Positions 36,343 to 50,635 are shown, counted from the stretch's first letter. The stretch: DNA of 64,000 bases from Conchocele bisecta (GCA_029237695.1 CM055275.1:10738899-10802898); one strand, 5' to 3'. The notes: generated by a model not told the origin, from the letters alone. Translations and numbers: made by a program.

Positions 36343-36950
36343 CGACACCGATCGACACCGACCGACAACGACCGACACCGACCGACACCGACACCGACCG
36401 ACACCGACACACATCGACCGACACCGACACCGACCGACACCGACACCGACCGACACCGACCGACACACAGACCGACACACAGACCGACACTGTCAAACCT
36501 AAACTGACAAACCTAAACTGACAAACCTACACCGACGGACACCGACCGACCAACACCAACCGACAGACTGACACCGACCGACCAACACCGACCGTGCGAA
36601 AACAACAGACCGACACTGACCGACCAACACCGACTGATCGACCGATACCGACTGATCGACCAACACTGACCGACACCGACCGACACCGACCGACTGACAG
36701 ACCGACAGACACCGACCGACAGACTGACACCGACCGACCAACACCGACCGTGCGAAACCAACAGACCGACACTGACCGACCGAACGACCGACACCAACTG
36801 ATCGACCGATACCGACTGATCGACCAACACCGACCGACACCGACCGACTGACAGACCGACCGACACTGACCAACTGACACCGACCAACTTATACCGACCA
36901 ACTGACTGACACCAACCGACAAACAGACATACATGAACAGCATACAGATG
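36013..36950. repeat. CGACACCGAC decamer-type satellite (allele B)
   Basis: ACACCGACCGACACCGAC-type repeats. The inner half (36100-36480) is a more homogeneous 'caactgacaccgacaccgac' version that differs from allele A; the outer half (36500-36950) matches A closely. Internal expansion therefore happened separately in the alleles. Confidence 0.93.
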
Positions 36951-37638
36951 GTTCGTTACGAGCCGGCTCATCTGGATCTACTGTGGTTGTAAATGTTGTC
37001 GATAACTGGGCATAACGAATACTGGTAACGACATGACCTACATCACAAATAGCAATACACGGGTAACTATCACAGGTGTGGCTATCTATATGTAAGTATA
37101 TATGGTTTATATGGCAGATACTTGCTAAAACAGTACGTAATGAAGTGAACATTTACCCTGCTGTCAGCTGAAACGTTGTTTTCTCCACCTCGGCTCACAT
37201 GGGGGGCAATCCATCTTTGTTTATTTCATTAGTTCCGACTTAAATATTTAAGTTATAGCTTAAGACTGCTAGCTACCTGTCTTAGTTTTCCATCGTAAAT
37301 TTCGATTGTCGTTCTTGCTAAGATGTTTTGTGAAACGGACTAAGCACGTACTCCGGACTTAAGTTATAACTTATGACAAAAGTACTTGCTTAGTTCGTTA
37401 GTGAAACGGGCCCCATGTGTGCTCCTGATTGAGAAAATGTTGCCCACGACACCTGCGATAAAATGTAGCCCCAGATCAGCATGTTCATCCGTGCAGTCAG
37501 ATCAGGGCCTACGTTGTTCGCGATGAATGAACTATCGTCAATGTCCGCCAAATAATTAGGTCCCAATCCGACTTCATGTATTTAATTGTGAAAAATTATC
37601 ATTATCTACGATTTGTGTAAATGCTGTAGAGCAGATTT
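36951..37638. other. end of the large element and B-only segment; no gene
   Basis: 37473-37745 is absent from A. It begins 'agatcagcatgttcatccg', related to the 'ccagatcagcctgtgcatcc' block of the MITE at 11483, and includes the left half of the element at 37639. Confidence 0.55.
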
Positions 37639-37794
37639 CCATGGAAGCGTCCTGGTGTCAATGCTATAATGTTTGTATCTCCTAATTAGGAGTTAGTATC
37701 TCCTAATTAAGACTTAATATCTCATAATTAGTACTTAATATCTCCTAATTAGGAGATAAAAGCAGTATAGCATTGGCATCAGGACGCTTCCATA
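37639..37794. mobile_element. 156-bp TIR element with CTCCTAATTAGGAG units
   Basis: Tips CCATGGAAGCGTCCTGGTGT and, inverted, 'ggcatcaggacgcttccat', followed inward by 'caatgctata'. The interior consists of four or so 'ctcctaattaggag' palindromes. Complete only in allele B; the contig junctions near 7784, 8285 and 46619 fall in the same repeat. Confidence 0.75.
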
Positions 37795-37873
37795 CAAACG
37801 TGTGTACACAGCAATGATAAATGAAAAACATCGGCCAGTTGTACCTCTTGTAGCGTTTGATATGCATCATTGC

Positions 37874-38050
37874 ATAGAGAATAGTAGGTTAGTGCCGTGA
37901 ATGGGAAAACATATCTGACAAGGCTCGGGAAACTGGATGGGCGAGGCTCTGCCCTACAGCATTTATCCAGTCAACACCTACTAATGGCTTTAAAATGCAA
38001 AAAAAAGAACCCAGCCACCGTACATATTCATACGCAGCGAGTAGGTCGTA
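37874..38050. repeat. hairpin repeat family FB1 (B copy, truncated)
   Basis: Starts 'atagagaatagtaggttagt' and ends abruptly at 'gagtaggtcgta', where it joins the 160-bp tandem repeat. This join is the deletion relative to A 18368-18850. Confidence 0.75.
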
Positions 38051-38490
38051 TTTGTCACAGCGCAGTAGAGGACCATTAAAGCAATGCGTGTGTGAAATAT
38101 CAAAAAGACGGGTGAAAGGCTCTATACATTATAAGACATTTACCCGAGCGTTAAGCTTTCGAATGCATCAAGTATGCGACCTTGACACTGTGCTTAGCGG
38201 AGTGGGATGATTAGGGTAGTAGAGGATCATTAAAGCAATGCGTGTGTGAAATATCAACCAGATGAGTTTAAGGAAACATAAATTATAAAGACATTTAACC
38301 TAGCGTTAAAGTTTCGAAAGCACCAAGTATGTTACACTGACCCTGGGCTTAGCGGCCGCACGATCATGGATTTGACACATTGTGGTAGAGGACCCTTAGA
38401 ACAATGCCCGTGTCAAATATCAAGCAAATCCATGTACGGAAACAGAAATTATAAGACATTTACCAGTTTCGGGACGGACGGACATACGGA
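38051..38490 (-). repeat. tandem units of about 160 bp (B)
   Basis: Counterpart of 17945-18447, reversed. Blocks 'gcgtgtgtgaaatatcaa' repeat at about 38085 and 38240, with a further 'cccgtgtcaaatatcaagc' near 38408. Confidence 0.7.
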
Positions 38491-38637
38491 CGCCGGTAAC
38501 ACTATGTGCTCACCGCCCCCCTCACCTTTCGGTGGCGGGGGCAGAAAACTAGCTACGATATATCATTTGATCAAGTATCAAACTTCTTATTGTGTTTGAC
38601 AATGAACAGACAATACGAAGTAGAACGATATAATATA

Positions 38638-39023
38638 CAAGGTGTATGATCACATGGTTACAACAAAAACAAGTACTGAAATCTCCGATTCCAAGTACGT
38701 ATTCTTTTATTTTTTCATTATTATGTAACGGATTTTGATGAAATATGGCGCATCAAACGCGTCTTCAAGAGCTGCGTCTCGGTACTTTGGCCCAAAGTTA
38801 TGTCGTATTTACCAACACGGAAATCTTCGCAAAAACGAAATAAGTATGTGCTGAACTCCCGGGACCACCAAATGCAACTCATGAAGACACGTTTGCTGCG
38901 CCATATTTCAACAAAATCCGTTGCCTATTAAGGACAATATCAAATAATAATTACTTTGGAATGGGCGCGCTTTCAACTCTTTCAGCCATTGTTGTTGTTG
39001 TAACCACGTGATCATTCACCATG
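38638..39023. mobile_element. E-box-tipped foldback MITE (B)
   Basis: Allele B copy of 17406-17808. CACGTG is kept at the right tip (39005-39010); the left tip has CACATG. Confidence 0.8.
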
Positions 39024-39123
39024 TAGCTAATCATAAATAGAAAAGCCAGGACAACGGTCTCCTAGAAATGCTATTACACACATAATCAAACGATCAAAGG
39101 ATGATCAGGTATAGACCGGGACC

Positions 39124-39536
39124 TTAAAGGTGCATGCCCATTCAGTAGGCACAAACTGTTCTTTATTTCAGAGACAAATCGGGAGACATTTTCTTGAAAA
39201 ATAAACATTCATCCACCATTAACCCAAGTAGCGATTGGCAATATTATACAGTTTATATCAGACGTAAATGTTCACCGATATCAGGGGCGATAACCGTGTT
39301 CCCTTAAAATGTTAACGGACATTACTATTTATTCTCTGCATTTATTTGTTGGATGTACAATGATCATGCTCATTTGCATGAAAATAGCCCGATACCACCG
39401 CGAGTCACTACCAGTAAAATAAATATTACTAAATGATTATATCTGTATAGCGCGCACTCGTAATTTTTAGAACTGGTGGAATAGCGACACAATTATAAAC
39501 TTATTTAATTCCTACGGAGTAGGCATGTACCTTTAA
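39124..39536. mobile_element. intact TIR element (ACATGCCC family), copy in B
   Basis: From TTAAAGGTGCATGCCCATTC (with 'agtaggcacaaactg' next) to 'gtaggcatgtacctttaa'. This copy best shows that the 24-bp array unit at 5863-6770 equals the element tip. Confidence 0.8.
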
Positions 39537-40520
39537 AACTAAACCAGAGAACGGGTCCTTCAAACCCATAATTGAAGGAGTCACTAAAAGTGAATGGGTT
39601 TAACGTCCCCGCTACAGCACTACATGACGGAGTTGGTTTCCATATTCCCCGAATGGTGGCTTTTCTTGAAAAAATTGGACTAGGACATTAGAGGATAATG
39701 TATACCCAGATCAGTTTGCGATGTATGTACCATTCTCAAATGTGAGCGACTGGAGAAATGGGATTACCGTGTTTTGCGACCAGTGTAGATCCGGATCAGC
39801 CTTGCATCAACAATCCCGATTAGGATCTGCTCCGTTTCCTATTCCATCAAGGATTAGGTGCCCTGCTTCTAATATAGCCGGGTTACATTTCTCCATGCCT
39901 TATAACAAATCCGGCATGTCCCTAGCAAGTGTACTTCAACACAGTGTAGTAGAGTGCTCGCATAGGAGATCATTAATTATTTAATTAATTATTTAGAAAT
40001 TACCCAGAATGTTTTGTTCGTTTATCAGTGTTTAACTGCCTATCAACAGCTAAGGTCATGCAAGGCCGGGCAAACGGGTTCGATCCCATTTTAACCTGCT
40101 GCATTGGGGGGGGGGGGGAATCCCAAAATCAGAACGGAATATTTACATCAAGAACAAATATATTCAACCCTGTAATTAGAATAACCCGACCTGGTGCCAG
40201 GTACATACCACACCAAGTCACTTGGCCCCTTCCCCTAAAATAGGATTACGAATAATCGTAATACTCACATAAGGGGTATGACCAGATTCAACTGTCACAT
40301 ACAAAATTGCGAAAGACGTATGCGAGGGCCAAACCAGGTCTCCAGTCGGGATTCCGATAAGGATGAACCCCGATCGTTAAATTACACATCGCGTGCTCCC
40401 ACCTGCCACCCACCCGAATGTTTTGTCTCACTACCAATTGTAACACAGTGTAGTAACTAGAGTACTCGCATAGCAGATCATTAGTTTAGTTTAGTCTGGC
40501 CAAAGACTGGCCATTTAACC
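39537..40520. other. mirror of 15633-16894 without the MITE; no gene
   Basis: Contains the dispersed repeat with 'gggttcgatccca' (about 40075-40090), a G-run at about 40108-40118, and the empty insertion site near 40330-40343. Confidence 0.5.
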
Positions 40521-40600
40521 CGAATGCGTGTCTGTAACGCAGGGCGACGTGTAAGTCGCCCTGCGTTACAGACAGAACATTTGGGTTACAGGGCAATATT
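40515..40600. repeat. hairpin with CTGTAACGCAGGGCGAC arms (B)
   Basis: Allele B copy of 15551-15632. Confidence 0.75.
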
Positions 40601-40984
40601 TCAGCAGTCACACAAACAGGCATCGAGTCTGCACATATACCATAAGCCCCATTTGTCCGGCCCATTGATCACTATTATGCTATGCTATGAAGTCCGCCAA
40701 TGATTATCAATTAAAGGGATTAAGGTTTCATGTTTGGACAAGACATCACGGTACGAGTACGTACACCAGGGGGCGAGGATGTATAAAACGACAAACGAGA
40801 CATAACTAACTATAAATGGAGTTATTGTATGACGTTGTAATTTTGTTTCTTTCTAAATCATAGTATTGCAGAACTAAGTAGAAAAACATAATCAAAGCAG
40901 TTAAATGCGACAAATTATGTTAGCAAACCAGGGTACCTGATCTTACTACACAAATCACATTTAGCACACAATTTAGTACAATTG

Positions 40985-40990
40985 TTTATT
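40985..40990 (-). promoter_or_regulatory. polyadenylation signal AATAAA (B)
   Basis: TTTATT on the plus strand, about 180 bp beyond the tubulin stop. Confidence 0.5.
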
Positions 40991-41170
40991 ACAGAAGTCA
41001 TTTGGTTATGAAACAGGAAACTGAGAACACATACTATCAATCAGATCGAGTACCATGGAAATTTGTACTGCTTAACTGTAGCAGATGAAAGTCCCACAGT
41101 GTATGTTTTCAATTATTATAAATGAGAATTATCCACCACGTTTGGATGGTTCTGCTTGTTTACTGATCTT

Positions 41171-43256
<2,086 letters not shown>

Positions 43257-43325
43257 TTATGTCCTGTTCCTTAATATGTTTCGGCAGGACAGTGTTTGGT
43301 AATTAATATTAGTTTTGGCCGGCTG

Positions 43326-43770
43326 AAGATGTGGGACCATATCAAAACCATGAAGTGTACATGGTTTACCCATTGTAGATGTGGGGCCATATCGACACCA
43401 TTATGTGTACATGTTTTACCACTTGTCGATGTGGGACCATATTGACACCATGATGTGCAAATGTTTTACCCCTTGTAAATGTGGGACCATATCGACACCA
43501 TTAGTGTACATGGTTTATCCCTTGTATATGTGGGACCATATCGACACCATTATGTGTACATATTTTACCCCTTGTAGATGTGGGACCATGTCGACACCAT
43601 GATGTGCACATGTTTACCCCTTGTAGATGTGGGACAATGTCGACACCATGATGTGTACATGTTTACCCCTTGTAGATGTGGGACCATGTCGACGCCATGA
43701 TGTGTACATGTTTACCCCTTGTAGATGTGGGACCATATCGACACCATGATGTGTACATGTTTTACATGCC
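43326..43770 (-). repeat. 49-bp satellite, about 9 copies (allele B)
   Basis: Reverse complement of the array at 12250-12835, about three units shorter. Confidence 0.95.
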
Positions 43771-44287
43771 CGCATGAGTGTGGGACACATAATGGGACAA
43801 CGAATTAATATTTGGATGATGACCAATAAGCATACGAAGTTTCAAGTAAATCTGATAAAGTAGGTATGTGAAATCTGTTAACGCAAATGTGGGCAAAGAC
43901 TTTAACCCAAACTTCTAAGTCATTTGACCTCGACCTTGCGGCACAGGGGCCGCATGAGTGGGACACGGACTTAATATATGGATGATGCACAATAAGCAAA
44001 CGAAGTGTCAAGCAAATGTGACTTATAGTTACAGATAGTAGGTTTTTGAAAGGTTTAACGCCAATTTGAAATCAAATTTAACGCAACCTTGACTTTGGGC
44101 TCAGGGGCAGCAGGAGTGGGATACAGCATGAATATATGGATGATTACTAGTATGCATATGAAGATTCAAGTATATATGACTTAGGATTGCAGATATATAC
44201 GTTTAAAAAGGAACGCAGATTTAAGACACATGACAGCACTAGTTCACGGTCACACTTATGTTGTACAGCTACATTGTCCATATATAT
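43771..44287. repeat. diverged tandem units (B)
   Basis: Mirror of 11718-12249. No gene. Confidence 0.5.
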
Positions 44288-44520
44288 GGCTGTGACTGGA
44301 GAAATTGGGCTTAAAGGATATGTGACCAGTGCAGCTTGGGATGAAATAACACAGAGCCTGAGACCGATATCTATCTACATTGCTTGTTAGAAGCATAACG
44401 GGTGTTTTATTGATGTAATGGCCAACAGGGCAGATCATTATCAGACTGTGCGGATGCACAGGCTGATCTGGAACTACACTGGTTATGAAAACCCATAAGA
44501 CCTATATCGCCAGTCCAAGC
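44288..44520. mobile_element. MITE with GGCTGTGACTGGAGAAATTG ends (B)
   Basis: Allele B copy of 11483-11717. Confidence 0.65.
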
Positions 44521-44941
44521 CACGTGTAGTAGTGTAGATTGTCATTCTGTGCAAGTTGTACTATGTTAATAGGTCACATATTGATTGTTTCATAAATTGA
44601 AATTTCGACCGAGCGCTAGGGCTAGTGCTAACTGACTTATTGTTTACCCAGCCCAGTCGCGAAGCTCCGCCCCTAATCGTGATTTCGAATCGCTATACTA
44701 CATGTAGTAGGTGATTGGCGGTGTGACACGAAGTGCGTGCGTGTATGGGCGGTAATATGCTTGGAGTCTCGTAATGACAATACAATAAAATCCGTTCTAA
44801 ATATAGCGCAGAACATTTAATGATTAGCTTAATAGATATTGGCGAACGCGTCGCAATATGCGACTAATTGAGACGAAATGTTGTTCTCTCATTGGTCGAG
44901 AAACTAGGATAAACAATAAATAAGCCATAAATATATATTAA

Positions 44942-45067
44942 AAGGTACCAGGTGCAGGCGGTGTTCTGTTATAGGGTACCAGGTGCAGGCGGTGTTCTGT
45001 TATAGGGTACCAGGTGCAGGCGGTGTTCTGTTATAGGGTACCAGGTGCAGGCGGTGTTCTGTTATAG
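44942..45067 (-). repeat. 31-bp tandem repeat, 4 copies in allele B
   Basis: Unit GGTACCAGGTGCAGGCGGTG followed by 'ttctgttatag'. Allele A has six. Confidence 0.95.
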
Positions 45068-45416
45068 GGTGTATAGAGAATAGTAGGTTAGTGTCGTGAA
45101 CGGGAAATATATCAGGCGAGGCTTAGGAAACGAGATGGGCCAGGCTCTGCCGAGCACATACCGTTTCCGTGCCGCGCCAGATAGTTTTCCCATTCACGGC
45201 ACTAACATGCTAACCTACTATTCTATTTATCCAGTCAACACCTACAAATAGCTTTAAAATGAAAAAAATAACCCCAGCCGCAACCTCAAAATCGGTGAAT
45301 CGACTATTATGACAACCGCACATATTCATACGCAGTGATTAGGTCGTATCGACAGGATATCAACAAGTTTCACGGCACCGTGTTTCACGGCACAAACGCA
45401 CTATGTTGTCAGGATA
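45068..45416. repeat. hairpin repeat family FB1 (B copy)
   Basis: Forward copy, TATAGAGAATAGTAGGTTAG to 'ctatgttgtcaggata', the counterpart of 10531-10876. Confidence 0.8.
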
Positions 45417-46619
45417 AAATCGCTTTCTGGTATATACAAAACTGAACGTGTAAAGATATATATTCCATACCGATTAAAGAACACTCAAAGATCCAGATAA
45501 GCTGCGTATTTGCGTAAATACCCAATTAAATTTGCCAAAAGCCCAATTGAAATCAAAAGTAGCGAGTATCAAAAAGCAATAAAAAATGTTGTGGTACCAT
45601 TATCATGCTGCAGAAAACAATAGTCAGACCACAAATATAGCATTTTTTTTTTTTTTTCAATGAAAACACATCTTGGTATTTCATTAGAATTGTCTCCAAG
45701 AAGACAAGTATAATGAAATGCCAAGACAGGTTTCCATTTCGAAGCAAACTCTTCAATAATTTCTGTCATTTGATGTGTAAACAGTAATGTGATTTTATTT
45801 TATGCAATTCAAATTTTGAAATACCCAATTGCTTCAGAACTGATGGGAGTGAAAATACTCAATACTAATTCCTTATCTGGAGCGCTGGAAAACTTAAGAA
45901 AATTGTCCATACAGATTAAACAAACAGATAGCAAAACGAAACAAGTTTTAGAAAGGTTATCGAATCATTCAAATTTCGCGCTTATCGTCACGTGGTCAAG
46001 ACAGAGACTGGTATCTGGGTGTGGATTATGCAAAGTCATAAAACGACCTGTGGCCGTGACTGGAGAAATTGGGCTTATGGCTTTTGTGATATGTAGACCC
46101 AGATCCACAAAGTCTGATCAGGATCTGCACTATTTGGCATTCCATCCATGAATCACCAGCCATGCTTCTAACCAGCAATATAGATAGCTGGACATTTGAT
46201 CAAGCAGAATCCTAGCTTAGAACATCTCGGCTCTACGGATGTGTTTTACTATTTCATCTGTCATTTATATTTTCTGTATCCGTGAGAGCCGAGACCCTTA
46301 TAATGTAATATTTAGTCACAATAAAAGCCGAACATGTCCTGGCGTTTTGCTACACAGTCTGACGAGAAAATGTATTTTTTACATATTTTGTCATGCGTTA
46401 TATGCACTAGTATTAAAGCCGCCAAACCTTGAAAACGTTGTCCGATATGCATTTTAAATATTATTTAGATTTAATGTGTATAATAGCAAAAAGTTCGTCG
46501 GCAGCAAAACGTGGAACAGACAGTAGGGACGCTGCTTTGTTCTACATACGACCCACGTCCGACCGCCCAAGGTCAAGGTCACTGAGGACTTAGAGATATT
46601 AACACCTAATTAGGAGATA
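45417..46619. other. mirror of 8285-10530 lacking the A-specific 1 kb; no gene called
   Basis: A 120-codon plus-strand frame (45789-46151) reads through unique sequence into the CTGTGACTGGAGAAATTGGG repeat. It has a lysine/leucine-rich N-terminal half and no known domain. A's version is shorter. It may be an exon relic, but support is too weak to call. Confidence 0.35.
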
Positions 46620-47119
46620 NNNNNNNNNNNNNNNNNNNNNNNNNNNNNNNNNNNNNNNNNNNNNNNNNNNNNNNNNNNNNNNNNNNNNNNNNNNNNNNNN
46701 NNNNNNNNNNNNNNNNNNNNNNNNNNNNNNNNNNNNNNNNNNNNNNNNNNNNNNNNNNNNNNNNNNNNNNNNNNNNNNNNNNNNNNNNNNNNNNNNNNNN
46801 NNNNNNNNNNNNNNNNNNNNNNNNNNNNNNNNNNNNNNNNNNNNNNNNNNNNNNNNNNNNNNNNNNNNNNNNNNNNNNNNNNNNNNNNNNNNNNNNNNNN
46901 NNNNNNNNNNNNNNNNNNNNNNNNNNNNNNNNNNNNNNNNNNNNNNNNNNNNNNNNNNNNNNNNNNNNNNNNNNNNNNNNNNNNNNNNNNNNNNNNNNNN
47001 NNNNNNNNNNNNNNNNNNNNNNNNNNNNNNNNNNNNNNNNNNNNNNNNNNNNNNNNNNNNNNNNNNNNNNNNNNNNNNNNNNNNNNNNNNNNNNNNNNNN
47101 NNNNNNNNNNNNNNNNNNN
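46620..47119. other. assembly gap, exactly 500 N
   Basis: The sequence after it starts 'aaagccaaacacgta', which is the end of contig A, not of contig B. Confidence 0.99.
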
Positions 47120-47707
47120 AAAGCCAAACACGTATATGAGGGCCACTGAAACAAGCGATATTGGGATTTCGGATGAAACACATCGTTAAATTATCATTCA
47201 CATGCTTCGAACCTACCGGCCTAAGCAATTGATTCAGACGTGACTTATCATAACATCATCTAACGAAAATACATGTATTCCCCTAACACGTTGCAATTAG
47301 TGTTATACATGTAGTTTCAGTACACCCATTGCACGTATAACGGTGATGAATTGATATAATAATCTGATGAATAACTGAATACGTTTTGATTCTGTTTAAT
47401 CCAGAATATTGGTCATTGACACACATGTGATAACTACATTGGCAGTTTTCATGTGGTGTCAGATGCTTATGCCAATAAAAGAGATAATCTAATCCATGTG
47501 AAGGTATTGAATGTTAATCTACTCACAGAAGCAGCCCGGTCGTTGACCCCTCCCTGGGATGTTTAAAGTTGGATATTCTAACCTCAGAACACAATAACAA
47601 TGGCCATTTAATGATTCAATAATGCAATAGTCGTTACTCACACGATGTCATATGACTTCCAGAAATATATTGCCTACAAATTGGGATCATGTTGTCATGA
47701 ACACATG
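47120..47707. other. start of contig C, no gene recognised
   Basis: AT-rich. Apart from the 15-base overlap with contig A's end, no match to other parts of the window was noticed. Confidence 0.4.
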
Positions 47708-47939
47708 AAGGACCAACCAATATATAGAGAATAGTAGATTAGTGCCGTGAATGGGAAAATATATCTGGCAAGGCTTAGGAAACGAGATGGGCGAGGCTCT
47801 GCCGAGCACATCCCGTTTCCGTGCCGCGCCAGATATTTTTCCCATTCACAACACTAACCTACTATTCTATTTATCCCGTCAACACCTACACATGGCTTTA
47901 AAATTAATAAAAATAACCCCAATAAGGACCAACCAATAT
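47708..47939. mobile_element. FB1 copy flanked by a 16-bp target-site duplication
   Basis: The direct repeat AAGGACCAACCAATAT occurs at 47708-47723 and 47924-47939 around an FB1 copy that starts 'atagagaatagtagattagt' and stops at 'aaaataaccccaat'. The left repeat overlaps the usual 'tatagag' start by its last bases. A 16-bp duplication is typical of target-primed reverse transcription (LINE/SINE) rather than cut-and-paste transposition. The long internal hairpin is preserved. Confidence 0.8.
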
Positions 47940-49369
47940 GTCCTACATTATCGTCAAAAGTGTGTCGCAGATATGCAAACACATGCAGTCCATGCATGCA
48001 TTCGGATATTTCTGATTGGCAAATCACATACATATTAGCATGACTATTTAATAATAAAAAAACATATCCATTGTATACACAGGCGTGCTTGTCTATTTAT
48101 TTATATGTTAATACATGTATGCCAAATACCCCCTGTCAGATTGGATATTTGGCCAGGTCATTAACAATGCCAGCTGTTCTGATATAACGAATACTCCGCT
48201 GTCACTGTATTGGTGCTTTGTACCTTACACACATGATCGCTAACTAAGCCAAATCCATACACACCTTTTATTACAAGTTCTCCATGAATAATATGTATAC
48301 ATAACCTTCTTGAACATTTGACAAGCTTCAATAAGAAAATGAATGAGCAACAGCTGTAAAATAAGGTAAAATTAATGTCTCTTATATAACATAGTAAGTA
48401 GATGACACGGGGTGCTTAGCCAGATACATGGCTAACATATCAGAAGTTACATGAATGAAATGTCCCAATGTATGTCCAAAACTGTTGATGCCATCGGCCA
48501 AAATTGTGACAGCTCTGTCTAACAATCGAATAAAGTGGGTCATACAATTATGTACATACGCCACATGACTACATATGGATGTAATGTTTGGGATTTACAC
48601 AGTAAGTATATATGTGCTTATGAGTATGTACGGATGTGGGGTTGGGATGTATGATGGGCGAAATCCCTTTCATAAAAATATTATATTCAGCCCTGATATT
48701 ATAATAACCTGATACTGTGCCTGGTCCTCACCACAACGAGTCGTTTAGTCCCATCCCTAAATTAATAGAATAATTATAATAAGTGTTATTATGCAGAATA
48801 AAACGTAGTGAAGACTTTCGTGACAATGATGTTTCTGGAGTTTGTAAAAATGATTTGATGTGACAAGGTATACCAGCCGGACATTAAATCTGAATATCAG
48901 ACAACAATCGATATACATATGTTTATATATACATATGTTTCATGCAATGCCCTATTTAATATTTCATCAAATATGAGTTAGTGGAGGACGTATGCGAGTG
49001 TTTTACATGGAAGTAAACAATACATGTGCAAACGACAGCAAAGCAGACGTATTATATTAACACTATAGGCCAGCAATTAGATATTGCCTCTTATAAGACT
49101 GTCATTTACAATGAATGTGCATTAGTGTTGACCAACAGAATGGTCGTGACAAGAAACATAGCTATTCTTGTACAATGTATGTAGGCTATAGGAATGTGGC
49201 ATATGGTGTGTCACGTGGAGAGTCCTGTCTGTCATGGTTAAATGTCATAACACTATCAATATTGCATAGTCAAACACATAATTATATTCATCGTTTTCTG
49301 CCTATGCTCATAAATAATACTATTGCTCATTTAAAATGCAGGTACCCAGTTGGAACACGTCAAAGTATG
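47940..49369. other. AT-rich intergenic sequence, no gene
   Basis: Contains a diverged copy of the 'ctgatactgtgcctggtcct' dispersed repeat (48640-48770) and no frame above about 90 codons with recognisable content. Confidence 0.4.
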
Positions 49370-50012
49370 CTAAATATGGCGGCCATTTGAATTTGCACAT
49401 GACCTACATAAATGTTATTGCATACATATGTGGCTAATATACTTGTTAATCAATATCATACATAACCAGCCACATTTGTAGTCCAAACCGTTGTTATTCT
49501 CATGCTGATAAAACTGTTTGATTAAAACGGGGGCCATTTTGAAATACAAGTCTATATATAAACAACACTTTAATTTAATTACGTGACATAGTCATACAGG
49601 TTACAATGAAAGATTTCCTTCACTGCATGATTATGTAGAAAATAATCCATTTACCTGCGAAGTTGCTTGTGCTCAATTGAAAATAACACAAACTGTATTG
49701 TTATGGCGGCCATTTTGAATATTAAATATCTTTTATTGAACAGAAATGTTACTACAATGGAACTCTCCAAACCGAATATTGTTTGTTTTGTTTTTTTGTC
49801 ATTAATCTCAGATGATAATGTACATCCATCATTGCAAATCATCCAAATACGTATTTAGAGATGTTCTACTGTATTTCATTTTTTGAATATATCCCATAAA
49901 TAATTTGACTAAAATATGCGGATTCTTTTGACAAAAGAGGATATGACTGTGCCATGAATGGTGACCATTTTTAAATTCAAGATGGCCGCCACACGTGTGG
50001 TCGAAAAATGGT
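49370..50012. repeat. diverged repeats with ATGGCGGCCATTTTGAAT cores
   Basis: Cores at about 49375, 49529, 49704 and 49958-49990 (the last as an inverted pair, 'ccattttt...aagatggccgcc'). Same family as 2820-3380 and the interior of 29393-30404. Confidence 0.5.
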
Positions 50013-50556
50013 ACCAATTTGTTGTTTGTACTATGTCAAATACTCTGTCATAAAAACATATTTCCGAAGACTATAAAATCATAATAGACACGTCCTTGTC
50101 GTTGGCGCAATGAATACATAAATTCGTTAATATGTTTATTTTATTAACATTATTTAATGTAACTTACATAAACATATTTTTGTATTTGTTCAAAAGCTGA
50201 TAAAGACGTATATTGTAATGCCATTTGAATCGTTTTAGTTACATCGATATGTCTGTTTGGTCAACATGTATAAGCGCAACCAATGTTTTCCCCGCTCTGG
50301 GGCGGCGGACATACAATATGTGGGGTGTATTTACAGTCAAACATTTTCAGGGGCAGGGAATTATTTATTCAGTAAATGAATTGCGAACACCGTATGCCCT
50401 GATCTGTCTGCGTGATGTGCATCCTGATCTGTGACACTGTAAACCCAGTGCACACGTCACAACGACCTGTTTATCAATGTCTATCTAAGACAGTTCGTAC
50501 AAGTGATAACATGTTGAATCTGTTATATGAGTAAACAAATAAAATAAAAATAATTT
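50013..50556. other. no gene recognised
   Basis: AT-rich, with one moderately GC-rich stretch (50270-50330, 'ggggcggcgg'). No domain in the 69-codon frame at 50225. Confidence 0.35.
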
Positions 50557-50635
50557 TTCCGAGGCTCGAACTCGCACAAAAGGAACGCAAGTTGAATGCA
50601 TTTACATAGCCCTGTACCATCTGAGCTGTGGGGAC
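50557..50635 (-). ncRNA. tRNA-like sequence, probably a tRNA pseudogene or SINE head
   Basis: On the minus strand an A-box-like AGCTCAGATGGTACAGGGC is followed about 55 bases later by a B-box-like GCGAGTTCGAGCCTCG, the spacing of a tRNA gene. The 5' GTCCCCA has no partner at the 3' side ('ggaaaaat'), and the anticodon stem is poor. It is therefore not called a functional tRNA, and no anticodon is given. Confidence 0.4.

Larger units (their letters stand above)
34345..37414. mobile_element. 3.07-kb element with GGGGCCCGTTTCACTAAC ends (allele B)
   Basis: Allelic copy of 19213-22477. Both ends and the subterminal 'gtcataagttataactta' blocks are present. The satellites inside are shorter. A 'gggttcgaatcccgctcggg' block (about 34529-34548) looks like a tRNA T-arm without the rest of a tRNA. 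Confidence 0.6.

Noticed and set aside
35613..36971. Long frames on both strands over the B arrays
   Set aside because: Same simple-sequence artefact as in allele A.
45789..46151. 120-codon plus-strand frame in B
   Set aside because: Shorter in allele A and reads into a dispersed repeat; no recognisable domain.
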